A DNA stretch of 64,000 nt from contig NC_063017.1 in NCBI RefSeq assembly GCF_020509005.1, forward strand, positions 3,224,001-3,288,000, given 5' to 3'. The translations under genes were made by a program, and so were the position numbers. This document shows positions 55,925 through 64,000 of this stretch, piece by piece. Below the pieces are notes generated by a model that was given only the letters and a program-made list of their open reading frames with translations, had not been told where the DNA came from and made no database searches. The stretch is from Fulvia fulva (lineage: Eukaryota; Ascomycota; Dothideomycetes; Mycosphaerellales; Mycosphaerellaceae). Numbering within the stretch: position 1 is the stretch's first letter; every line of letters begins with the position of its first letter.

Positions 55925-57002
55925 CAAGGAAGGAATCGTATTTAGTAAGCTAGCTACGAGATAAGGTGACAAGTCTTAACCGCGCTTTCCTACTTATCTA
56001 GTACTACCGTATAGCCTCGTTTCGAGAGGTTAGCCCGGAGTAAAAGCTTCCCTCTACGCCCTCCCTCCCTATTTGCTCCTTAAGCCAATATCTACCTCTA
56101 TAGGCCTAAGCCCTTTAGTACTCTCTATTGACCGATATACGTATCCGTCCTCTCGGGCTATATAGATAGTGTTAGCCGTCGCTACTAGTATATACTACGC
56201 CCTAGGTTTTGACGCCCTTCGCGTTACCGTAGCCTATCTCTAGAAAGCGGCCGTCTATACCTCGTAGGTTTACTCGGGGCATACACTACGCCGGGTAGCG
56301 TACTCCTTACGTTTCTACCTACTAACTAATATAAAGTTCCTTATTACCCTACCCTCGATCCTCCCCGATTATAGAACTAATCTACTTATATTATACGTCT
56401 TTTCCCCGTCCTAATAGCCGTCTTTTCCTTGCTTAGGCTATCGTCTTTTCCTCGTCGCAATCTACTATATTAGACTAGGTGCGTTATATAGCGGGATAGG
56501 TAGTGCCTTAGGCAAAACCCTCGTTCCTATACCGGGTGTTTAATAGGCCCTTATAGGCTTCGTCGCGTGTCCACCTACCCACCGCATTGCCCGCTAGCAA
56601 ACACTAGATTGTTTCGTAGTCCGCTCGATGCCGTTATATAGTCCGCTTAGTTGTTGTTCTATAGTCCGCTCGTCTAATGTTCGTCGCTTAGCCCGCTCGG
56701 TTTACGGTCTCCGGAGGTGAAAATTCTGTACTTATACTAGAGGTGTCCTATCGAGCGTATAGGCCACGGTTCCGCGCCCTTCTTATACGTAGAAAGAAGA
56801 GGGACTCGCTCCCGACACGAGTACACGCTCGTCGGATAGTTTTTATACCCGTTTTGCTAGTAGTCCTCTATTCGCCGCGGCTTCGCCTACGTTACGCGCC
56901 CGTCGCGCCTACGACGCTCTAGCGTAAGAATACTTGGCTCTCTCGTAGCTAGACGAGAGGTTCGTAGCCGACACTACGTATAGGTGATTCTCGTCGTCGA
57001 CC
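55925..57002 (-). repeat. WEIRD-like 1078-bp unit at the head of LINE-a copy B
   Basis: Same length and borders as 51070-52147: sense 5' end GGTCGACGACGAGAAT, 3' end CCTTCCTTG. Differences from that copy are nearly all CpA to TpA or TpG to TpA, so this one is the more RIP-mutated. I see no coding frame. The sense 3' end is joined to LINE-a ORF1. Confidence 0.9.
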
Positions 57003-57553
57003 TCGAGTAGTTAATAGTTTGTTAGTCTTTCGTAATATTAGGGCGAGAGCCTAGCCTATAAGATATAAGAGTAAAAGCGAGAATATAGGTACGAAGTGTA
57101 GATATAAAGGGTATAGTATAATTGCTATATAAAACGAAAGACGAAGAAAGTAAGAGAGGCCTAGGGAAGGCCGGATACTTATACGCGACCCTCGCGAGTA
57201 CGTATCCCCGTATTAATAGGGCTAACCTATACGAAGCCGCGCTTAGTAGCTTACTCAAAACCTTATTCTAACCTGCCCTACGTTCCGAGTCTTCTACGTA
57301 CTTCTTCTAGGGTCTAGCGTAGTCGCGGGTACTCGCGGGTATGCCGTAAGTTATATAGCTACGAGCCGAAGTAAATCTATTAAGGTTTAGTAGAGTAGTA
57401 AATTTAGAGGGCTAGGTCCCGTAGTAAATGTTACGGGGTATATAATTCTTAGCGCTTATATACTAAGCTAGACTTTTACTTCTTAACGACTTCTAAGTAC
57501 TCTAAGGCTCTTCTGTCCCTACCTTCTATATACTCTATAGGGAGACTATAACA
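57003..57553 (-). repeat. Gypsy-1 5' LTR with about 33 bp of internal sequence
   Basis: LTR 57036-57553 (518 bp), minus strand, beginning TGTTATAG at 57553. Left of it, 57003-57035 is the start of Gypsy-1 internal sequence as at 43147-43182. The WEIRD-like unit then cuts it off. It may be the 5' end of the element whose 3' part lies at 1-3574, because both abut Gypsy-2 halves. Confidence 0.88.
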
Positions 57554-57559
57554 ATTACT

Positions 57560-59500
57560 TAGGTCGGTCCTTCTATAGAAGTAAGGCCTAGTTAGTATAC
57601 GGTAAGCGACTAAGCGGTATACTAGTATTAGCGGGAATCGCTAGCGGTGTCACCTAGCCGATAGTAGGCGTAGTTATACCTAGCGTCGCGCCCGGAGGCT
57701 TACCGCTAGATAGCTTCTTATTATCCTTATTATCGTTAACCTTTCGAGGTAGGTCGATGTCGAGCTAAGCTATCTCGCTCTCTAGGCGATAGTATTACGA
57801 AGCTAGGCCCTCGACTGTCTTAGATTCCGTAAGTCCTATAAGACGGGTACGGTACTTAAAGCTAAGCTTCTTCTTTAGCTTAAGAGTTTCCTACCTACGG
57901 CTTAAAGCTAGCGGTAGGCGAGCGCGTTCCTTCTAGTACTTAGCGTAGAATAGAGAGAACTTGTCTAATTCTCCTATCTTTAGAGCGTCTATATTATTAC
58001 GTGCCGTGCCTTCGGGGTTATAGTCGCCGAAGTTACGGTTAAGGAACTTAAGGGCTTTCTATACGGCTTTAAAGGGCTTACTAACTATATACTTTCCGAT
58101 AAGGATCTTCTATAGAATGTAGTTTCGAAGTATCTACTATACTAATCCGGTAGTATATTCTTAAAGGAAGCGGAGGGCGGATAGTACGTCCTTAAAAGTC
58201 GAGACGGCGAACTTGTTACTAAGTTATATAGTCTACTCGTCGAGGCTTAGGGAGTCCTTACTATAGTTCTTACTAAAGAACTTAGGCTTCGGTATATCGA
58301 CGCGGCTACTAGTCTTAAAGTCCTTAGATATAGTAGGATTATAGCGGACTACGTCGACGCTAGTATCTACTATCTCGTAGTCCTCCTTAATAATAACTAG
58401 TTCCTTACTCTTCTTCTTATCCTTCTTCTTACCCTTACTCTTACGCGGAGGTAGATCGACGTCGGAATCGGAGTCGGAGGATAAGTCGGATAAATCTGGA
58501 TTAGATAAGTCGTAGACGCGCTACTTACGGTACTTACGGGCGGTAGGCTACTTCTTAGTCCCCTTATCGATAGGCTTACCGGCGGGCGTATTAGTAGGCT
58601 TATCGGCGGGCTTATTACCGCGGCGGCGTCGTAACTCGGAGAGGGAACGAGCACTACGTTCCTTTAGTTTCTCGGTAGTACGGCTACGCTTAGCCTCCTC
58701 GAGTTCCTACTAGAGCGTCTAAATCTTCTATTATAGCCCTACTACGTCTATAGTAGTAGGTACGGTCTTATTAGGTACGAGGCTATCGAGTTCGGCTACC
58801 TTAGCCTTAAGTATACTAACTTCCTTCTTAGTAGACTTAGTATAATTATACTATTTGTTAGCCTACTTCCTATACTTAGTTACGTCCTACTTTGCCTTAC
58901 TTAAGTCCTCGTTTACTTATTCGAGGTCTTACTTATATTCCTACTTATACGTCGTAGTATATTATAACTCGGTATATATATCCTTAAACTTCTTCTTATT
59001 TAGCTCGTTAGCCTTATATAACGCCGCCCTATCTAGGATAGCTTCGCGATAATCGGCTTCGAGCTTACGAAGTACGTATAAGATAGCTTCTAGTTAATTC
59101 TTAACGTAATCGTAAAGCTAGGTCGAGTCGAGTATACGTAGCTACTCGAGTAGGATACGCTAGGTACTACCGCGACCCTAGGCGTCTATAAAGTTAACGG
59201 CGAAGTCTTTTCGAGTATTATCGTAGGACCTATCGTCGTTCTTATACTTAATAATGTCGCCCTCGTATAATAACGTAGTAAGATTAAGAGTATCGGGGAT
59301 TTCGAGCTATATCTCGTTACCTTCCTCCTCTTCTAGAAGCTAGTCGAGAATCTCGCGCTCCGTATTAGCGTACTTAGTATAGGGATCTAGTAGGACGGAG
59401 TTATCGGACTAGGTATACTGATCGGCTCGCGTAAAGAGTTCTAAGTTTCGAGTTAGTCGCGTATAGCGTACGATACGTTAAGTATTAGCGCCGCCGCTAG
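57560..59500 (-). pseudogene. Gypsy-2 gag remnant
   Basis: Minus-strand frames are stopped by RIP, but the layout fits gag. A hydrophilic N-terminal part (59500-58950) and a coiled-coil-like Lys/Glu-rich part (about 58950-58690) come first. A basic Arg/Lys tract (about 58660-58400), a capsid-like part (about 58370-57920) and a C-terminal region follow. No zinc knuckle could be confirmed. Open stretches at 58397-58654 and 58855-59052 are not convincing genes. Assignment rests mainly on its position between the 5' LTR and pol-type sequence. Confidence 0.6.
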
Positions 59501-59693
59501 GGCCGATACCCTACGGTCTCGCTATACTATAAGTATAGTACGCCCTCCTAGCGTCTTTACTAGGAGGGAGAGAGAGAGAGTACTACGCTTCTACGCTAGT
59601 ACGAGTCGGGGATTTTAAGGAGTCGCGCTATCGCGATTTTTTAAGCTAAGCGGCGCTAAATATAGTAGCGTCCTTATTAATAAGCTATCGAAG
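59501..59693 (-). other. Gypsy-2 5' leader with GA microsatellite
   Basis: About 190 bp between the LTR and gag. A (GA)n run at 59570-59580 is the only notable feature. The primer site should start at 59693 on the minus strand, but I do not recognise the tRNA. Confidence 0.5.
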
Positions 59694-59887
59694 TGTTACG
59701 AGGCTATAGTACGAGAGTATAGGGGTGTAATATTAATAAAGTCGATAGCTAAAGAGAGAAGTAGGTTCTAAGGTCGAGGCCTATACTTAAGGGCCGAGGT
59801 GTTACGGGTCGGCTTCGGGCCGAGCGTTACGTAATCTAAGGTCACGTGCCCCTTTACTAATCCTTTACTTACGGAGCGGCCGTGATA
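59694..59887 (-). repeat. Gypsy-2 5' LTR, inverted (194 bp)
   Basis: The inverse of 7546-7739, with only a few RIP-type differences. It keeps one CACGTG (59843-59848); the second palindrome has become TTACGTAA (59825-59832). Confidence 0.92.
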
Positions 59888-60062
59888 TAGCTAAATCGCT
59901 AATAAGCGCGATAGGTAGAATTTCTATTACAATTTAACTTCTAGATTATATACCGCCTAGGTATATAAGGAACAAAGCTAGATAGCCTAACGAGACGTAG
60001 CTAGGACCTTCCGTAGGGAGTAGATAATCCGAGAAATTAGTACTAGTATTAGACATTACTTC
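59888..60062 (+). pseudogene. Gypsy-5 fragment, end of RNase H
   Basis: Plus-strand sequence aligned to 44480-44290 of the Gypsy-5 fragment on the minus strand. It continues exactly where the copy at 7740 stops, with TAGCT as the shared target site. It is cut at 60063 by an inverted Gypsy-6 LTR. Confidence 0.85.
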
Positions 60063-60232
60063 TATAAGGGAGCCGTTCTTAATATAGGGTAAATAACGAA
60101 GTTGTTAGATAGGCTATCTAAGAGGAGTACGAGGTACGGAAAGTTGATATATAAGCCGAGGTATACGGGCCGACCCGTACCGAGTCACGTGACCGACTGC
60201 TATTTACTAGACGTCCGCCTAGGCCCGTAATA
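60063..60232 (-). repeat. Gypsy-6 3' LTR (170 bp)
   Basis: On the minus strand it starts TATTACGGGCC and ends CCCTTATA. It contains TCACGTGA at 60185-60192. The outer end is judged by the terminal motif and the loss of Gypsy-5 similarity. Confidence 0.72.
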
Positions 60233-60514
60233 CTACCCCCCTCCAAAAAATGGGCCTATTATTAGTACTATTCTTCCTTACGACGTAGGCCTATACGAAG
60301 GTCGTATCGTCCTCTAGATTATCCGCTTTATTATCTATCGCGTTATTATCTATTACTTCGTCCTCTATAACGTTGTCTTCGTCGTTAGTTATTAAGTTGT
60401 CTATCGCTACGCTCTTATACTTTACTATACTATTGATATCCTCGCTATATTATATACCGAGAGAGTCGTAGCGATTTACGAAGTCTACGAAGGCCTCCGT
60501 TATAGGCGCTATTA
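60063..60514 (-). mobile_element. Gypsy-6, 3' end (3' LTR and end of pol)
   Basis: A minus-strand LTR (60063-60232) has its polypurine tract on the right (GGAGGGGGGTAG on the minus strand). About 280 bp of acidic, Asp/Glu/Asn-rich C-terminal coding remains follow. Cut at about 60515 by the tail of LINE-c. Confidence 0.75.
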
Positions 60515-63500
60515 TATAGATAGATAGATATTTCATTAAGCTATTATAGTACCCTTTAGCCTATATAGCTATACTATCTTGTTTTCGTATATATAGAGGG
60601 GAAACCGTATTAGTAAAAACCCCTCCTCCTTCCCGCCTGTCTTTTCCTCCTAGTTGTCGTCTTAAATTTCCCTTATTAGGGGTACGCTAGTATTATAGGC
60701 CTGCCCTAATGACTACCCTATCTACAACCCCCCTCGCTTCCGCCTCTTATCTATCTACTCCTCCGTCTCGCTAGCGAGGCTAAACTACTAGAGGTATCCC
60801 TACTATAGTATCTACCGAGAGATTCGGCGAATGTTACCTTTGTCCCTAATAATTGACTTATAGTCTCTCCTTCCCGCTTAGTGCCTCCAATTTCCCCTAC
60901 CTCTCGCCTACTACGGGTACCGTAGTAGTATATATTCTAGGTTTTACGATAGGTAGCTATACTAGTAGGCTAGGCTATAGATGTCTAGTACGCATCTCCT
61001 AAATAGGTAGGCCCTTAATCTAATATATTCGGACCTAATTTGGATCGCTATACTTACTTCGGCCCTTATTAGGTCCCTATATAGCTAGTGATTGTGTCTC
61101 TAGAATGCTCGGAGTACTATCGGGCCTATTGTCTTAGGGGGCTTTCTTTTCTAGTCCTACTCCTATAGGTAGCTCGCTATCTATTCCGCTAGGCTTTAGG
61201 TCTTAGCCTTACTCCCGCCGGTCTAGCGAGTCCTACGCTCCTCCTCTTTTCATACTAGCTATTCGGTGCTTATCTATACGGCCGTAAAGGTAGTAAGGTT
61301 ATCCTCTTTTTAGCTTATCCTATGTCCGGCCCCTCTCCGGTAGCGGCTTTCTATCTTATTCTTTACCTCCTAGATAGTAGTTTATACTAGGTAATCTATC
61401 GTCTTTACCGCGTGTTGAATTCTTATTCCCCGGATATATTAGCCGATTAGTAGTATTCCTGTCTCTATTTCTACCGTACTTATTAACGTTGTCTTATATA
61501 CGCCTAGTACCCTACGTAGGTTGCCTACCTATATCCTATTTAGGGCTTACTCTATCCTTTTCGGGATCGGCTTAGCTACGCCTCCTGTTCCCTAAATCTA
61601 TACCCCGTATAATATAGCTAGTCTAACGATCGCCTTATATATGACTCTTACCTTGTCGAATATTACTCCCTATATAGACGCCGTAAGCCTCTTTATCGAG
61701 GCTTCGTTAACTTACGCTCGACTCTAGGCTTTCTTAATCTATATATTCTAGCTTAGCTTCGGGTCGAGCTAGATCTCTAGTACTCGTAGCTCCGCTAATA
61801 GCTTAGTCTCGTAGCCTTAGATTCTTACCGCCGCCTTTATATTATAGTATATTCTCGCTTTACTAAAGTGTATAAGTTAGTACTTTTTAGGGGCGAACCG
61901 GGCACTATACTTCTTTGCCTACTCCTCGTATTTCTTGTACCTATCTTTAAGGAGGCGACAGTTCTCTTCTATCGAGTCTAACTAGGCTAGAATGTTAGTG
62001 TCGTCTACGAATCCCGATACTAAGGTTTACGGAGAAGTGAGTAGAGGGATTAGATTAGACATAAATATTAGAAATAGGATAGGGGAGAGAGTAGATCCCT
62101 AAGGTATTCTAGTCTCTGCCTTTACCGGGTCGGACGTATACCTTCCTAGGACTAGGTATATCGTCCGTTCCTAGAGAAAGGAGTAGACGAACTTCGTTAC
62201 CTACTAGGGAATACCTTTCTACTATAGGATATATATTAGCCTTTAGTATAAGACGTTATCGAAGGCTCCTACGACGTCGAGGGATAGTAAGGACGCCGCT
62301 TAGTTCCTACCGTAGTACTAGAGGGTCTGAATTTGCTCCGTAATTAGCTCTATTACTATTAGTATCGATCGCTAGCTTCTTCCCCCTATCTATATTACTA
62401 GGAGTACGTAGTTGTCCTCGGCTAGCTACGTAAGTCTCTAGGCTACTATCTTTTCTAGGACCTTCCCTATCGTATTTAGAAGTACGATTAGTCTATACGA
62501 TTTAGGCTAAGTATAGTCCTCTTTCTATAGTTTACGTAGTACTACTATTATAGACTCTCTATACGGCTTCGGGTAGTACCCTAGCCGTAGGTACGCGGTA
62601 AATAGGTTTATAAGGCTCGGCGCGATCTCTTCTCTATACTCTTTTAGTAGTATATTTAGTATCCTATCTAGGCCTAGGGCTTTTCGTCCTTTTAGCTTAC
62701 TTATAACTCCTATTACTATATTAGAGCTAACCGCCTAATCTATGTCTAGGGGTTCCGGGTATATACTCGGGTCGATATCCGTAAGGTCTACCTCTACTTA
62801 CGTCGAAAAGAAATAGTCGGCTAATACTTTTGCCTTGCCCCGGGGCGTAGCCTAGGCAATCCCTTCGCGGTCTACGATTAGAGAGAATTAAGGGGTTTGT
62901 TATACTTCGGGTAGTCGTGTCTATTTAGTAAGTGTCTATATCTATTCCGGGTTTTCTATAACGAGGCCGATCGTCGCTCTCTAGTCCTATAGCTTATCGC
63001 GTCTTATCTATACCTTCTTCTCTTATATCGCGCGATAGTATTGCTCCTACGTCTCTTAGGTGTGCTCCTTCGTCTACTATCGCCTTGCCCTTCTAGCCTC
63101 CTTTACCTTCGTAGAGCATTTAGGGGTCTAGAAGGCCTTCTACTACGTTAAGGGCCGGAGTAACGGCGTATATTATTCCGCTACTTACTATATAACCGAG
63201 GTAATCTGTTCCGCTACTTGATCTAGCTAAGCTGTCGTCTCGAGTTCTCTATACTATAGTAGGTTCGCTATTAAGAAGCCTCTTATATCGTCCTAGCGTA
63301 CCTTCTTCTAGTTACGGTATAGTTCGCTTACTAGCTCCTCTATCGCCTTTACCCCTAGCGTCGTTTAAATAGAGATATAGTCTAAGGAGGCTTCTAGCGC
63401 GTAGTTCGGTCGGTATTAGACTAGTCTCTCTTTAAGTTCTCGTAATAGAAAGTATAGGTCGATTATACTTACGCTTATACGGGCCTTCTACGTCTCTATT

Positions 63501-64000
63501 CCCTTTAGTATTACTAAGGCTATTCCGTAGCGTACGGTTATATCTAGTAGCTTTCCCCCTAGAAACGCGTACGGGGGAGTGAATTCGAGTCCCTATTATA
63601 GGTAGTAGAGGTTAAAGTCGCCGAGGAGTACTTACTTTGTGTCTTAGCTAAGGGTCCGCTCTAGGTAGGCGAGGGTTCCTAGTTCCCTACTCGTCCGACC
63701 CCGCGGTAGCGGGTTATAAACGTTATAGATCTAGATAGAGCCTTGTATCGTATCGATCTAGATTGATATTATGTCTCCTAGGTTACCCTACTACGGTAGT
63801 ATAACCTTCTACGACTTAAGGTCTATAGTCTTACTTACGTATATATATGTCCTCGGGATAACGCCTCGTTAGCCCGCGATTACGGTATAGTATCTCCGGT
63901 TATTATAAGTAGCTAGGAGTCCTATATAGGGGTTGATCTATAGTTCCTATACCGTAATAACGTAGTACCGTAGCGGGTCTAGCTCTTATAGAAAGTGGCG
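60515..64000 (-). mobile_element. LINE-c, minus-strand copy running off the window
   Basis: The 3' end at about 60515 shows GATAGATAGATA on the plus strand. Then come 3' UTR, the C-terminal zinc region, RT and endonuclease towards 64000. It is the most continuous LINE-c copy and serves as reference for the fragments at 12151 and 23965-28884. Confidence 0.9.
60720..64000 (-). pseudogene. LINE-c ORF2 (endonuclease, RT, C-terminal zinc region), 5' end outside
   Basis: On the minus strand endonuclease occupies about 64000-63350 and an Arg-rich linker about 63120-63020. RT runs from about 62700 with a KALGLDRILN-type block, a LLSLDVVGAFDN-type block near 62280, and the FVDD catalytic box near 62000. 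The C-terminal zinc region is near 60950-60880. RIP stops are dense and no open frame over about 60 codons remains. ORF1 lies beyond the window. Confidence 0.87.

Larger units (their letters stand above)
44861..57002 (-). mobile_element. LINE-a copy B, headed by a WEIRD-like unit and twice interrupted
   Basis: The minus-strand LINE-a consists of 44861-48308 (3' tail, RT, endonuclease), 52148-53110 and 55545-55924 (ORF1), and 55925-57002 (1078-bp non-LINE head). The interruptions are a LINE-b composite (48309-52147, 15-bp duplication) and an LTR element (53111-55544, 5-bp duplication). ORF1 is truncated at its 5' side where the unit is fused. The outer flanks (Gypsy-5 left, Gypsy-1 right) show no shared duplication. 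Confidence 0.9.
57554..59887 (-). mobile_element. Gypsy-2, 5' half (5' LTR and gag)
   Basis: The minus-strand counterpart of 3575-7739. It begins with the 194-bp LTR at 59887 and continues through gag to 57554, where Gypsy-1 interrupts. The flank TAGCT (59888-59892) pairs with AGCTA at 7740-7744. Confidence 0.86.

Noticed and set aside
59560..59585. GA microsatellite as a possible regulatory element
   Set aside because: Simple repeat in a degraded Gypsy-2 leader; nothing supports a function.

Overview
The window looks like a repeat island from a filamentous ascomycete (Pezizomycotina). I find no host gene, tRNA, rRNA or CRISPR array in it. Almost every base belongs to nested retrotransposons: at least six Ty3/gypsy-type families, one Ty1/copia element, three LINE families of the fungal Tad/MGL type, and one short non-autonomous LTR element. 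Most coding frames are broken by TAG and TAA codons where the family has Trp or Gln. CpA and TpG are scarce and TpA abundant, while CpG and CpC survive. That is the footprint of repeat-induced point mutation (RIP), a fungal defence acting in the sexual cycle. The species cannot be fixed from this. Family names below (Gypsy-1 to Gypsy-6, LINE-a/b/c) are local labels.

Layout, left to right. Gypsy-1 3' part (1-3574, +), Gypsy-2 3' half (3575-7739, +), Gypsy-5 fragment (7740-9352, -), LINE-c pieces (9353-12150, +; 12151-12797, -). Then a complete but degenerate Gypsy-3 (12798-20073, +) and a copia element with its 3' LTR (20074-23964, +). LINE-c (23965-28884, -) is interrupted by LINE-b (24320-26544, +). 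Gypsy-4 5' half (28885-36586, +) is interrupted by a full-length LINE-a (30191-35196, -). Next come a Gypsy-4-type 3' end (36587-37084, -), a scrap of a 1078-bp non-coding unit (37085-37412, +), a complete degenerate Gypsy-1 (37413-43702, -) and a Gypsy-5 fragment (43703-44860, -). LINE-a copy B (44861-57002, -) holds two younger insertions: a LINE-b composite (48309-52147) and the non-autonomous LTR element (53111-55544). The right end has a Gypsy-1 5' LTR (57003-57553, -), Gypsy-2 5' half (57554-59887, -), a Gypsy-5 fragment (59888-60062, +), a Gypsy-6 3' end (60063-60514, -) and LINE-c (60515-64000, -).

Three observations stand out. First, a 1078-bp non-coding unit is fused at the same nucleotide to the 5' ends of two different truncated LINEs. 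One fusion lies inside a single 15-bp target-site duplication, so it moved as one cDNA. This resembles the WEIRD-MGL composite MINE known from the rice blast fungus. Second, the 2434-bp LTR element at 53111-55544 is free of RIP, has identical 353-bp LTRs and a perfect 5-bp duplication. It carries gag without pol, and on the opposite strand an ORF with a Zn(II)2Cys6 cluster plus a coiled coil. Third, the two halves of one Gypsy-2 insertion, recognisable by matching target duplications and host continuity, lie 50 kb apart in opposite orientation. This implies a large inversion or an assembly misjoin.

The nesting gives a relative time scale. Gypsy elements, LINE-c and LINE-a are saturated with RIP, LINE-b copies are lightly mutated, and the LTR element is untouched.
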